Part shown: positions 47,307 to 56,704 of the stretch, one piece after another
Position numbering within the stretch: position 1 is the stretch's first letter
Layout: every line of letters starts with the position of its first letter
From: Paracoccus salipaludis
Lineage (GTDB): Bacteria > Pseudomonadota > Alphaproteobacteria > Rhodobacterales > Rhodobacteraceae
DNA length: 64,000 bases
Assembly (NCBI RefSeq): GCF_002287065.1
Contig: NZ_NSJZ01000005.1
Coordinates: forward strand, 1-64,000
Direction of reading: 5' to 3'
Translations under genes and position numbers: made by a program
The notes under the pieces: generated by a model
What the model was told of the DNA's origin: nothing
Databases searched by the model: none
Seen by the model: the letters and a program-made list of their open reading frames with translations, nothing else

Positions 47307-49789
47307 CGGGCCGGGCCGGCCTTGCGCCGGCGGGGCGGCTCGGCCGGAACAACAGGCGCGGGGGCGTCGAAGCCCGTGGGATCGTCGGTCAGTTGCAATC
47401 CAGCCGCCTGCATCATCGCTTCCGCCTCCTGCTCGGCCAGGCGCATCCGGCCCTGCCCCTCGATCCTGACGCGGCCCATTTCCAGCATGAGGGGCGCGGC
47501 CAAGGGCGATACGCGGTCCAGTTGCCGGTGGTCAAGAACGGAGGATCGGTCCAGCATCTCCTCGATGCGGCCGAAATCGACAAGGCCGCGCCCCGCCTCG
47601 GCGGCCGTGATCCGCATCAGCAGGTGGTCCGGGTCGTGGCGGCGCAGCGTGTCGTAAAGGATGTCGGTGGAAAAGGTCGCCTGCTTCCCCGTCCGCCGTC
47701 CCCCCGGCATGTTGCGGTGGATCAGGCCCGAGATGATGGCGACGTTCTTGAAGGTCCGCTTCATCACCGCGTTGCCCGCAAGCCAGTCCCCCAGTCCCGC
47801 CCGCAGCTTGTCGCGGTCCAGAAGCGGGGCGAGGTCCGTCACCGGGTCCAGCGACCAGATGAGCAGGGCGTAATCGGTCGAGGAAAAGCCTAGGGGGCCC
47901 AGCCCCGCCTCCTCCATTGCCCGCGTCAGCAGCAGGCCCAGCGTCTGCATCGCGTTGTGCCCGGCAAAGCCGTAGACGGCGAGGTGCCAGCGGCCCATGT
48001 GCGGGAAGGTTTCCGCCAGCAGGGTGCCGGGCCGGGGCACGGCCGAGACCTCGGCCTGCAGGGACAGCCAGTCGCGGGTGGGCTGGGGCAGCACCTCCCA
48101 CCGCGAAGGATCGCCGATCAGGGACAGGACGCGGTGGCTGAGTTCGGCCGACATGGGCATCCGCACGCCCGAGAAGACGGCGATCTTCGGTTCCTTGCGG
48201 GGGCTGGGGCTGACCTCGACCACCAGTTCGCGGAGGGCTTCGTAGCGCACGATCTGGCCGCCGGTCAGGAAGGTGTCGCCCGGCACGAGGCTGGCTGCAA
48301 AGGATTCCTCGACCTCGCCCAGCAGCCCGCCGCCGCGCTTCCAGCGGACCTTGGTCATCTCGGCCTCGACGATGGTGCCGACGTTCATCCGCAGGTCGCG
48401 GGCGGCGCGGGGGTCGCGCAATCCCCAGAGGCCCCCACGCTGCATCAGCCGCTGCCAGCGGTCATAGGCCCGCAGGGCATAGCCGCCCGTCGCCGTGAAG
48501 TTCAGGCAGTCGTCGAAATCGGCGCGCGACAGGTCGCGGTAGGGGCCGGCGGTGCGGATCTCGGCATAAAGCGCATCCGCGTCGAAGGGCCCGGCGCAGG
48601 CGGTCAGCAGGATGTGCTGGCAGAGGACATCCAGCGGCCCCGGCCCCCGCGCATCGCCGTCAAGGTCACGTTCGCGCACGGCTTCCAGCGCGGCGATGCA
48701 TTCGATCACCTCGAAGCGGTTGGCGGGGACAATGCGGGCGCGCGAGGGTGCGTTGTAGCGGTGGTTCGCCCGCCCGATCCGCTGGACCAGCCGTTTGACG
48801 TTCTTGGGCGCGCCCACCTGGATCACCAGGTCCACGTTGCCCCAGTCGATCCCGAGGTCGAGCGACCCCGTTGCCACCACCGCCCGCAGCTCGCCCGCGG
48901 CCATCGCCGCCTCGACCCGCGCGCGGGCCTCTCGCGCGAGGCTGCCGTGGTGCAGGCCGATGGGCAGGTTTGCGTCGTTCTCGGCCCACAGCGCCTGGAA
49001 GAACAGCTCGGCCTGGGCGCGGGTGTTGATGAAGATGATGGTCGTGCGCGCCTCGGCCACGGCCTTCAGCACGTCGCGGACGGCATAGCGCCCCCCTGCC
49101 CCCGCCCAGGGCGGCGGGCGGCTGGTCGGCAGCATGGCGATGTCCGGCTCGGGGCCGGGGTCGGCATGGACGACCTGCGCGCCACCCATGAAACCCGCCA
49201 GCGCCTGCGGGTCCTCGACCGTGGCCGACAGGCCCGTGGCGATCAGGCCGGGCGCAAGGCTGCGCAGCCGCGCGAGCCCCAGCATCAACTGGTCGCCGCG
49301 CTTGGATTCCGCCAGCGCGTGCAGTTCGTCCAGCACCACGCGGCGCAGGCTGCTGAAGATCTTCGGGGCTTCGGGGTAGGACAGCATCAGCGCAAGGCTT
49401 TCGGGCGTTGTCAGCAGGATCTGCGGTGGATCGGTGCGCTGGCGCTGGCGGGCGCTGGTCTTCGTGTCGCCGGTGCGGTCCTCGACCCGGATCGGCAGCT
49501 CCAAGTCGGCCACGGGCCGGGCGAGGTTGCGGCTTATGTCCGCCGTCAGCGCCTTCAGCGGCGAGACATAGAGCGTGTGCAACCCCTTCCAGCCGTCGGC
49601 CAGTTCCACCAGCGATGGCAGGAACCCGGCCAGCGTCTTGCCGCCCCCCGTGGGCGCGATCAGCAGGCTGTCGCCCTGCGCCCCCAGCAGCGCAAGCTGG
49701 TGCGGGTGCGGGGTCCATCCCTGCCGCGCGAACCAGTCGGCGAAGGCGGGCGGCAAGGTGGCGCGGGACAGGGGGGAACCTTCGTTCAT
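47303..49789 (-). CDS. Ligase-associated DNA damage response DEXH-box helicase (Lhr-like)
   Basis: This 828-aa superfamily 2 helicase has Walker A APTGGGKTLAGFLP, DELHALAESKRGDQ, SATVEDPQA and GSLDLGIDWGNVD. Motif VI is QRIGRANHRYNAPSRA. The C-terminal half contains the Lhr-type winged-helix and DUF4175-like regions. It unwinds nucleic acid using ATP. An upstream GTG at 49825 with GGGAG is an alternative start; the ATG at 49789 is used because the N-terminal residues match the family better. It is translationally coupled to pdeM. Confidence 0.92.
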   Translation of the reverse strand: MNEGSPLSRATLPPAFADWFARQGWTPHPHQLALLGAQGDSLLIAPTGGGKTLAGFLPSLVELADGWKGLHTLYVSPLKALTADISRNLARPVADLELPIRVEDRTGDTKTSARQRQRTDPPQILLTTPESLALMLSYPEAPKIFSSLRRVVLDELHALAESKRGDQLMLGLARLRSLAPGLIATGLSATVEDPQALAGFMGGAQVVHADPGPEPDIAMLPTSRPPPWAGAGGRYAVRDVLKAVAEARTTIIFINTRAQAELFFQALWAENDANLPIGLHHGSLAREARARVEAAMAAGELRAVVATGSLDLGIDWGNVDLVIQVGAPKNVKRLVQRIGRANHRYNAPSRARIVPANRFEVIECIAALEAVRERDLDGDARGPGPLDVLCQHILLTACAGPFDADALYAEIRTAGPYRDLSRADFDDCLNFTATGGYALRAYDRWQRLMQRGGLWGLRDPRAARDLRMNVGTIVEAEMTKVRWKRGGGLLGEVEESFAASLVPGDTFLTGGQIVRYEALRELVVEVSPSPRKEPKIAVFSGVRMPMSAELSHRVLSLIGDPSRWEVLPQPTRDWLSLQAEVSAVPRPGTLLAETFPHMGRWHLAVYGFAGHNAMQTLGLLLTRAMEEAGLGPLGFSSTDYALLIWSLDPVTDLAPLLDRDKLRAGLGDWLAGNAVMKRTFKNVAIISGLIHRNMPGGRRTGKQATFSTDILYDTLRRHDPDHLLMRITAAEAGRGLVDFGRIEEMLDRSSVLDHRQLDRVSPLAAPLMLEMGRVRIEGQGRMRLAEQEAEAMMQAAGLQLTDDPTGFDAPAPVVPAEPPRRRKAGPAR

Positions 49790-49828
49790 GGCCTGCAGGT
49801 AGGGTGCGTGGTCCCCACGCGCCACCCC

Positions 49829-51448
49829 TCACTCCCGCCGCTTGGTGCGTCCATGCCGCACGCCGGCCCGCGCGGCCTCGGCGTCGAAGACATTGGGCGC
49901 GTCGATCATCGCCTCCAGCGTGTCCAGCCGGTCGGCCTCGACCGCCGGCTTGTCCCAGCGGATGCGGCTGATGCGGGGAAAGCGCAGTGCCACGCCGGAG
50001 CGGTGGCGGGCGGATCGGTTCACGCCCTCGAAGGCGACCTCGACCACCAGCTTGGGCGCGACGGCGCGGACGGGACCGAAGCGTTCGGTCGTGTTGTTCC
50101 TCACGAAGCGGTCAAGCTCGCGCAGCTCCTCGTCGGTGAAGCCGAAATAGGCCTTGCCGACGGGGACCAGCGTGTCGCCCGACCAGAGGCCGAAGGTGAA
50201 GTCCGAGTAGTAGCCCGAGCGTTTCCCGTGCCCGCGCTGGGCATACATCAGCACCGCATCCACCACGCGGGGATCGCGCTTCCACTTGAACCAGGGGCCG
50301 CGCGGGCGGCCGCCGGTGTAAGGCGCATCGCGGCGCTTGATCATCACGCCCTCGATCACCGGGTCGGGCGGATCGGCGCGCAAGGCAGCGAGGTCGTCCC
50401 ACGTGCTGAATGACAGGAGGGGCGAGATGTCGATGCGGTCCGACCGAAAATCCGCGGCCTCCAGCACGGCGCGGCGGTCCATCAGGGGTCGCGGGCGCAG
50501 GTCCTCGCCGTTCCAGATCAGCAGGTCATAGACCCGCAGGCCCGCCGGGTGGCTTTGCAGCAGGGCGCGGCTGACCGTCTTGCGGTTCAGGCGTTGCTGG
50601 AGGTCGTTGAAACTGGCGACGCCTCCTTCGCTGCGGACCAGAAGCTCGCCATCGACCGCGCCCTCCCAGGTGATCTCGGCGATCAGGTCGGGAAAGGCGC
50701 CCGAGATGTCCTCTCCGGTCCGGGAATACAGGCGGCGCACGCCCCCTTCGCTGACGGCCTGCACGCGGATGCCGTCCCATTTCCATTCGGCGACATGGTC
50801 GGCGGGGTCCAGCGCGCGCAGCTCGTCAAGGTCGATGGGGGTGGACAGCATTACCGGCCGGAAGGGCGCCAGCGCGGCGCGGTCGGGGCGCGGGCCGCCC
50901 TCGACCCAGGCGAAGACCTCGGGGTACGGGGGCTTGAGGCCGTGCCAGACCTCCTCGATCTCGTCGAGCGTCGGCGCCCCCATCTGCGCCAGCGCCGTGC
51001 GGGCGAGCCGCGCCGACAGGCCGATCCGCAGGTTGCCGGTGGCAAGCTTGAGGAAGGCCAGACGTTCGGACGGGCCCAGCCGGTCCAGCACGCCCGCGAT
51101 GGCGGCCGGCAGGCCCGCCTTGCCGGTGGTTTCCAGCAGGTGGACGGCCTCGGTGATGGACAGCTCGCCCTGCGGCTCGCCCTCCCAGATCAGCGCAATG
51201 GTTTCGGCGAGGTCGCCCACGAAGTCGTAGCTGAGCGCGAACAGCACCTCGTCGAAGCGCTCGACGGCAAGGCCGCGCAGCAGGCCGGGCGTGACCGTGC
51301 GCAGCTTGAGGTCGCCCGTCAGCGCGGCAAAGGCATAGCCCCGGTCGGGATCGGGCGTGCGTTCCAGGTAGTGCTGCAGGATCTGCAGCTTGGCATTGCG
51401 GGCGGGCGTGAAGGCCAGCCGTTCCAGAAGGGCGGCAAAGGCTTTCAT
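49829..51448 (-). CDS. Cisplatin-damage-response-type ATP-dependent DNA ligase
   Basis: This 539-aa ligase seals nicks using ATP. The N-terminal DNA-binding domain (about 1-200) is followed by the adenylation domain. Adenylation Lys223 lies in HVAEWKWDGIRVQ, then DGELLVRSEG, EGVMIKRRDAPYTGG and WFKWKRDP. It is distinct from the NAD-dependent LigA. It sits between exonuclease and helicase in the module. Confidence 0.93.
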   Translation of the reverse strand: MKAFAALLERLAFTPARNAKLQILQHYLERTPDPDRGYAFAALTGDLKLRTVTPGLLRGLAVERFDEVLFALSYDFVGDLAETIALIWEGEPQGELSITEAVHLLETTGKAGLPAAIAGVLDRLGPSERLAFLKLATGNLRIGLSARLARTALAQMGAPTLDEIEEVWHGLKPPYPEVFAWVEGGPRPDRAALAPFRPVMLSTPIDLDELRALDPADHVAEWKWDGIRVQAVSEGGVRRLYSRTGEDISGAFPDLIAEITWEGAVDGELLVRSEGGVASFNDLQQRLNRKTVSRALLQSHPAGLRVYDLLIWNGEDLRPRPLMDRRAVLEAADFRSDRIDISPLLSFSTWDDLAALRADPPDPVIEGVMIKRRDAPYTGGRPRGPWFKWKRDPRVVDAVLMYAQRGHGKRSGYYSDFTFGLWSGDTLVPVGKAYFGFTDEELRELDRFVRNNTTERFGPVRAVAPKLVVEVAFEGVNRSARHRSGVALRFPRISRIRWDKPAVEADRLDTLEAMIDAPNVFDAEAARAGVRHGRTKRRE

Positions 51449-51520
51449 GGGCGACCCTCGCACGGGGGGCTGCCCGCCCCCCGGTTCGGGGCTGCCGCCC
51501 CCTGCCTCGCTGACAACAGT

Positions 51521-51578
51521 CCCCCGGGCTGCTGTCCGGGCGCCCGGCAGCCCGGGGGATATTTCGGCGAAGAAGAAC
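51521..51578 (+). repeat. Dispersed intergenic repeat, copy 2
   Basis: A 12-bp perfect stem (CCCCCGGGCTGC at 51521-51532 with its complement at 51547-51558) with a GC-rich loop precedes CCCGGGGGATATTT, six variable bases, and AGAAGAAC. The last block matches the copy at 17417-17443. It lies between the exonuclease and ligase genes. Confidence 0.6.
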
Positions 51579-51581
51579 GGG

Positions 51582-52577
51582 TCATTCTTCCTCGTCCTCG
51601 TAGCCGACCAGCCGCAGGGGACGGGCGCGAAGCTGGTTCAGTTCGCACCAGCGGACCAGCGCCTCCTCGGCGCCATGCGTGACCCAGACTTCCTGCGGGC
51701 GCAGTTCGGACAGCGTCTGCGTCAGTTGCGGCCAGTCCACGTGGTCGCTGATGATCAGGGGCAGTTCGACGCCCCTCTGGCGGGCGCGGGCGCGGACGGC
51801 CATCCAGCCCGAGGCGAAAGAGATCACCGGATCGCGGAAGCGCTGGACCCAGGGGCTGGCGAAGGCCGAGGGGGGCGCGATGACCACCTGCCCCTCGATC
51901 TGCTTGGGCGTGGTCGCGGGGCGCAGGTCGCCCAGGGGGATGCCCTCGGCCAGGTGATAGTCGCTGAGCCGCTGCGCGCTGCCGTGCAGGTGGATCGGCG
52001 CGTCGTAGCCTGCCTGCCGCAGCAGCGCGATCACCCGCTGCGCCTTGCCCAGCGCGTAGGCGCCCACAAGGTGCGGGCGGCCGGGAAACTCGGCCATGCT
52101 GGCCAGCAGCTTCCGCGTTTCCGCCGCAGGATCGGGGTGCTTGAAGACGGGCAGGCCAAAGGTCGCCTCGGTCACGAAGATGTCGCAGGGCACCGGCTCC
52201 CACGGAGCGCAGACGGGGTTGGGGGTGCGGCAATAGTCGCCCGAAACGGTGATCACCGGGCCGCCCTGGCAGGCCAGCCGGATCTGGGCCGAGCCGAGGA
52301 TATGGCCGGCCGGGTGGAAGCTGACGGCAACGCCGCCCACCCGCACCGGCCCGTCGGCCACCTGGCGCGCAGCGGTGAAGTCCTCGCCGTAGCGGATCGC
52401 CATGATGTCCAGCGTCTCGCGCGTGGCCATGACCGCGCCATGGCCGGCGCGGGCATGGTCGCCGTGGCCGTGGGTGATCAGCGCGCGGGGCACGGGGCGC
52501 ACAGGGTCGATGAAGAAATCGCCCGGTGGGCAGTAAAGCCCCGCATCGGTCGGATAAAGGAAGTCGTCGGCGCGCAT
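51582..52577 (-). CDS. Ligase-associated DNA exonuclease
   Basis: This 331-aa metallo-beta-lactamase/beta-CASP-type nuclease has ITHGHGDHARAG (HxHxDH), FHPAGHILGSAQ, VSGDYCRTPNP and late ISDHVDWPQL. It is predicted to be an exonuclease in the ligase-associated repair module. It is separated from the ligase by 133 nt that include the dispersed repeat. Confidence 0.93.
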   Translation of the reverse strand: MRADDFLYPTDAGLYCPPGDFFIDPVRPVPRALITHGHGDHARAGHGAVMATRETLDIMAIRYGEDFTAARQVADGPVRVGGVAVSFHPAGHILGSAQIRLACQGGPVITVSGDYCRTPNPVCAPWEPVPCDIFVTEATFGLPVFKHPDPAAETRKLLASMAEFPGRPHLVGAYALGKAQRVIALLRQAGYDAPIHLHGSAQRLSDYHLAEGIPLGDLRPATTPKQIEGQVVIAPPSAFASPWVQRFRDPVISFASGWMAVRARARQRGVELPLIISDHVDWPQLTQTLSELRPQEVWVTHGAEEALVRWCELNQLRARPLRLVGYEDEEE

Positions 52578-52600
52578 CGCCGCTCAACCTCGGCGGGGGG

Positions 52601-53506
52601 TCAAGCGTTCCGCGGCTCTGCCACCAGCGACGGCGTGGCGGGCGCCACGCGGGCCAGTTGCACCATCAGGATGCCGATGGCGACAACGATGGACCCGATC
52701 ACGTCCGACCAGCCGAAGCTTTCGCCCAGCCAGAGCGCCGCGATGGCGACGCCCAGGGGGGGTGACAGGAAGTGGAAGGCCGCTGCCCTGACCGCGCCGA
52801 TGCGGGTGACCAGCCGGAACCAGATGAATGTCGCAAGGATGCCCGGCACGAGGATCGAATAGGCCAGCGCACCGACCAGCCGCCCGCTCCACTCGAAGGG
52901 GCGGCCCCATTCGAGGACCGCCGAGGGCAGCACCAGCGCCACCGCGCCCACCGCCATCTGCAACCCGACGATCATCATGACGTTCGGACCGCCCCCTGCC
53001 CCCCGCACGGCCAGCGTGGCCACGGTCAGCGCCACCACGGCGGCAAGGCACAGGCCGAGTCCCAGCAGGTTCATCCCCTGCGACAGCCGCACGCTCATGA
53101 TGATGACCACGCCGACGATGCCCACGACCAGCCCCGCGACGGCCTGCGGGCGCAGCGGCTGGCGCAGGAAGGCCCAGCCCGCGAAGGCCACCAGCAGCGG
53201 CATCATCGAGGCGATGATCGAGGCGGCGGACGCCTCGACCCACTGCATCCCGACCCAGTTCAGGCCAAGGTAAAGCGCGTTCTGGCAAAGGCCGAAGACG
53301 ATCACCGTGCGCCATTCGGCCCGGCTGAGCCGCATCGACTGGCCCATGGCCCAGGCCAGCCCGATGGCGATCACGGCCGAGATGCCGAAACGGATCACCA
53401 GCGCCAGCAGCGGCGGCATTTCGACCACCGCGATGCGCGTCGAGGTGAAGGCCGAGGCCCAGATCGCCGCGAAGCTCAGGCCCATGAGGACGGATTTCAG
53501 GTCCAT
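52601..53506 (-). CDS. EamA/DMT-family transporter
   Basis: This 301-aa inner-membrane protein has ten predicted helices and two EamA repeats; LSFAAIWASAFTSTRIAV opens the first and AAFHFLSPPLGVAIAALWLG lies in the second. It is likely an exporter of small metabolites; the substrate is unknown. The gene overlaps the mobA end by 10 nt and lies 23 nt from the exonuclease gene. Confidence 0.9.
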   Translation of the reverse strand: MDLKSVLMGLSFAAIWASAFTSTRIAVVEMPPLLALVIRFGISAVIAIGLAWAMGQSMRLSRAEWRTVIVFGLCQNALYLGLNWVGMQWVEASAASIIASMMPLLVAFAGWAFLRQPLRPQAVAGLVVGIVGVVIIMSVRLSQGMNLLGLGLCLAAVVALTVATLAVRGAGGGPNVMMIVGLQMAVGAVALVLPSAVLEWGRPFEWSGRLVGALAYSILVPGILATFIWFRLVTRIGAVRAAAFHFLSPPLGVAIAALWLGESFGWSDVIGSIVVAIGILMVQLARVAPATPSLVAEPRNA

Positions 53507-54084
53507 TGCGGTCCTTCGGCAAGCCTGCGCCGGGCTGCATCCAGATCGGCGGGCGTGTTGATGTTGAAAAAGGGGTCCTCGCCGGGGATCTCGACCCGCA
53601 GGGCGCCCCGCGCGTCCATCCAGTTGCGCATCCGGCGCGTGCCGGAATGCAGCGCCGCCCTCAGGTCGTCGCGCAGCGCAACGTCCCACATGGCGAAGGC
53701 CGGATGATCGCCGCCGCCGGTGGCCATGACCACGGGCGCCTTGGCCGCCGCAAGCCGCGTGCCAAGGTCGCGGGGGAAGAAGGGCGTGTCGGCGGCGGCG
53801 GTGAGGATGCGGGCGATGCCCTGCCCCGCCGCCCAGTCCATCCCCGCCAGCACGCCCGCCAGCGGCCCCGGCCAGTCCGGCACGCTGTCGGGCAGCACCG
53901 GCAGTCCGAAGCGGGCGAAGCGCGCCGGATCGCCGTTGGCGCTGATGGCGCGGGCGCAGCCCAGGCGCTCGATCACATGGGCGATGACGGGACGGCCGCC
54001 GAGGTCCAGCAGCCCCTTGTCGCCGCCGCCCATGCGACGCGACTGCCCCCCGGCCAGCACGATTCCCGCGATCTCTCCGCCCAT
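53497..54084 (-). CDS. mobA: Molybdenum cofactor guanylyltransferase
   Basis: This 195-aa enzyme attaches GMP to molybdopterin, forming the MGD cofactor of DMSO-reductase-family enzymes. It has the nucleotide motif GIVLAGGQSRRMGGGDKGLL and the active-site region FFNINTPADLDAARRRL. The ATG at 54084 gives the natural length. It is co-transcribed with EamA and divergent from DUF2478. Confidence 0.95.
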   Translation of the reverse strand: MGGEIAGIVLAGGQSRRMGGGDKGLLDLGGRPVIAHVIERLGCARAISANGDPARFARFGLPVLPDSVPDWPGPLAGVLAGMDWAAGQGIARILTAAADTPFFPRDLGTRLAAAKAPVVMATGGGDHPAFAMWDVALRDDLRAALHSGTRRMRNWMDARGALRVEIPGEDPFFNINTPADLDAARRRLAEGPQWT

Positions 54085-54182
54085 CGGGCGGCACTCTGCG
54101 CCGCCGCCACCGGACCCGCAACCCGGCACGCGCGACAGCCTGTCGCTTGCGGCTGCCCCGGCCTGTCCCTAGGATCGCGGCC

Positions 54183-54683
54183 ATGCTGGCCTACGTGATC
54201 CATGACAAGGACGACGGCAACGGCCGAATGGCCGCGCTTGCCCGCAGGCTGGCGGCGCAGGGGCTGCGGCTGGCGGGCGCGGTGCAGACCAACCTGAACC
54301 GCAGCGCCGACTGCGCCTGCGACATGGAGCTGACGGTGCTGGGCACGGACGCCGCCCCGATCCGCATCTCGCAATCCCTGGGCGAGGGCTCGCAGGGCTG
54401 CCGGCTGGACGCGGACGGGCTTGAGCGGGCGGCGGCGCTGGCGGCATCGGGTCTGGACGGCGCGGACATCGCGCTGGTCAACAAGTTCGGCAAGCAGGAG
54501 GCCGCGGGCCGGGGCTTCCGCGATTTCATCGCCGCAGCCATGGCCGAGGAGATCCCCGTCCTGATCGCCGTCGCGCCCGAACTGGTTGCCGCCTTCACCG
54601 CTTTCGCGGGCGATTACGCCACGCCCCTGACCTGGGCCGAGGCGGAAGCCTGGTGCCGGGCCACCCGCCGCGTCCCCGCATGA
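54183..54683 (+). CDS. DUF2478 domain-containing protein
   Basis: This 166-aa protein fits DUF2478: a P-loop-like N-terminus is weak, followed by GLRLAGAVQTNLN and ALVNKFGKQEAAGRGFRDFI near residues 95-115. DUF2478 members are often near molybdate or molybdenum cofactor genes, and mobA is divergent from this gene. The function is unknown. The stop overlaps the TusA-like start (ATGA). Confidence 0.75.
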   Translation: MLAYVIHDKDDGNGRMAALARRLAAQGLRLAGAVQTNLNRSADCACDMELTVLGTDAAPIRISQSLGEGSQGCRLDADGLERAAALAASGLDGADIALVNKFGKQEAAGRGFRDFIAAAMAEEIPVLIAVAPELVAAFTAFAGDYATPLTWAEAEAWCRATRRVPA

Positions 54684-54910
54684 CCGCCACGCCAGAGATC
54701 GACGCGCGGCATCTCCTCTGTCCCCTGCCGGTCCTGAGGCTGCGCCGGGTGCTGGCGTCCCTGCCGCAAGGCGCAACCGTCGCGCTGGTCGCGACGGACC
54801 CGGCCGCCGTCCTCGACGTTCCGCATTTCTGTGCCGAGGGCGGGCACGAGCTGCTGTCCTCGGAGCCCCTGCCCGACGGCGCGCGCCGCTACCTGGTCCG
54901 GCGCGGCTGA
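54680..54910 (+). CDS. TusA-like sulfur carrier protein
   Basis: This 76-aa protein has the TusA/SirA motif HLLCPLPVLRLRR with the active cysteine in CPxP. The rest, ALVATDPAAVLDVPHFCAEG, matches the family's second half. TusA-type proteins pass sulfur to tRNA thiolation or molybdenum cofactor pathways. The overlap with DUF2478 and nearby mobA suggest a molybdenum-related sulfur role; this is inferred. Confidence 0.85.
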   Translation: MTATPEIDARHLLCPLPVLRLRRVLASLPQGATVALVATDPAAVLDVPHFCAEGGHELLSSEPLPDGARRYLVRRG

Positions 54911-54974
54911 CCTTGCGTCCCGCGCGCGGTGATGCTTCTGTCCTGCCCGGAAGGCGGTCGAGGGAGGAACGCCC

Positions 54975-55901
54975 GTGCTGGCGATCTTTCTCAAGACGCT
55001 GCCGTTCTTTGCGCTGATCGGGACCGGCTGGCTGGCCGGACGGCTGCGGCTTTTCTCGGCCGAGGCGACGGCGGCGCTGACGAAGTTCGTCTTCTACTTC
55101 GCGCTGTCGGCGATGCTGTTCGGCTTCGCCGCCGCGCTGGACATCCGGCAGCTCTTCGACCCGCGCTTTGCGCTGGCCTATGTGGCAGGCTCGGCCGCCC
55201 TGTGGCTGCTGGTCGCGGCCGTGGCGCGCGGCCGCGGCGCATCCCCCAGCGAGGCGGCGATGCTGGCCCACACCTCGATCATCGGGAACACGGGCTTTCT
55301 CGGGGTGCCGATGCTGGTCGTGCTGCTGGGGCAGGCCGCGGTCGGGCCGGTGCTGATGGTGCTGACCATCGACATGGTCGTGTTTTCCACCCTCATCACG
55401 CTGATCGTCGCGGCCGGGCGGCATGGCCGCATCGGCCTGGGCACGCTGCTGCCGGTCCTGCGCGGCCTGATCGGCAACCCGATGATCGTGGCGATGCTGG
55501 CGGGCCTGGGCTGGTCGGCCCTGCGCCTGCCGCTGCCTCCGCCCGCGACCGAGTTCCTGACGCTGCTGGGCGGGGCCGCGACTCCGGGCGCGCTTTTCGC
55601 CATCGGCGCGTCGCTGGCCTTGCAGCCCGCGCGGCTGCCGGCGACCGCCGCGACGCTCAGCCTCGTCAAGTTGGTCCTGCACCCGGCCGCGGTGGCCCTG
55701 GCCGCCTGGGCGCTGGCGGTCGAGCCGACCGCCGCCGGGGTCATGGTCGCCGCCGCAGCCCTGCCTGTCGCGGGCAATGTCTATATCCTCGCCCATCATT
55801 TCCGGCTGGCCGAGGAACAGGTCTCGGCGGCGATCCTGCTGTCCACGGCGGCCAGCATCCTGACGCTGCCCATCGTCATCCATCTCATCACGAAAGGCTG
55901 A
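54975..55901 (+). CDS. AEC-family (auxin efflux carrier-like) transporter
   Basis: This 308-aa membrane protein has about ten helices of the AEC/BART type; [20 protein letters not shown] is the typical mid-membrane crossover. It starts with GTG, with AGGGAGGAAC closely upstream. AEC members export organic acids or unknown solutes. It is followed 5 nt later by the crotonase gene. Confidence 0.88.
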   Translation: MLAIFLKTLPFFALIGTGWLAGRLRLFSAEATAALTKFVFYFALSAMLFGFAAALDIRQLFDPRFALAYVAGSAALWLLVAAVARGRGASPSEAAMLAHTSIIGNTGFLGVPMLVVLLGQAAVGPVLMVLTIDMVVFSTLITLIVAAGRHGRIGLGTLLPVLRGLIGNPMIVAMLAGLGWSALRLPLPPPATEFLTLLGGAATPGALFAIGASLALQPARLPATAATLSLVKLVLHPAAVALAAWALAVEPTAAGVMVAAAALPVAGNVYILAHHFRLAEEQVSAAILLSTAASILTLPIVIHLITKG

Positions 55902-55906
55902 ACCTC

Positions 55907-56704
55907 ATGCGGACGATCTCGGACCTGTCGCTCGACAACCTGCGCCTGGACGTTGACGACGACGGCATCGCGACCGTGACGCTGAACCGCCCCGCCAAGC
56001 GCAACGCGCTGGACGCGGCCACGGTCGAGGAACTGGTCGACGTGTTCTCGCTTCTTCCGCGTTCGGATGTCCGCGCCTGCGTGCTGCGCGGCGAGGGCAC
56101 GCATTTCAGCGCGGGCCTCGACCTGGTGGAACATTACCACGCGGACCGCAGCGCCTCGGACTTCATGCATGTCTGCCTGCGCTGGCACGAGGCGTTCAAC
56201 AAGATGGAATACGGCGGTGTCCCGGTCATCGCCGCGCTGAAGGGCGCGGTCGTGGGCGGCGGGCTGGAACTCGCCTCGGCCGCCCATATCCGGGTCGCGG
56301 ACCATTCCACCTATTTCGGGCTGCCCGAGGGGCAGCGGGGCCTGTTCACCGGGGGCGGCGCGACGATCCGGGTCGCGGACCTGATCGGCAAGGCGCGGAT
56401 GATCGACATGATGCTGTCGGGCCGCCTGTACCGCGGGCAGGAGGCCGTGGACGTGGGCCTTGCCCAGTATCTGGTCGATGACTCCGAGGCCAAGGCCTAC
56501 GAGATCGCCCGCGCCGCGGCCCAGAACCCGCCCTTGTCGAACTTCGCCATCTGCTCGGCCATCAGCCACATGCAGAACATGAGCGCGCTGGACGCGGCCT
56601 ATGCCGAGGCGGTCGTGGCGGGCGTCGTGAACACGCAGGAGGCCGCCAAGGCGCGGCTGGAGGCCTTTGCCAGGGGCACGGCTGCCAAGGTGAAGCCGCA
56701 GTGA
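55907..56704 (+). CDS. Enoyl-CoA hydratase/isomerase (crotonase) family protein
   Basis: This 265-aa crotonase family member has [29 protein letters not shown] (oxyanion hole 1), [18 protein letters not shown] (oxyanion hole 2) and [14 protein letters not shown]. The second catalytic Glu position (LPEGQRG) is kept. The substrate is unknown. Its stop overlaps the hydrolase start (GTGA), so the two probably act on related compounds. Confidence 0.87.
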   Translation: MRTISDLSLDNLRLDVDDDGIATVTLNRPAKRNALDAATVEELVDVFSLLPRSDVRACVLRGEGTHFSAGLDLVEHYHADRSASDFMHVCLRWHEAFNKMEYGGVPVIAALKGAVVGGGLELASAAHIRVADHSTYFGLPEGQRGLFTGGGATIRVADLIGKARMIDMMLSGRLYRGQEAVDVGLAQYLVDDSEAKAYEIARAAAQNPPLSNFAICSAISHMQNMSALDAAYAEAVVAGVVNTQEAAKARLEAFARGTAAKVKPQ

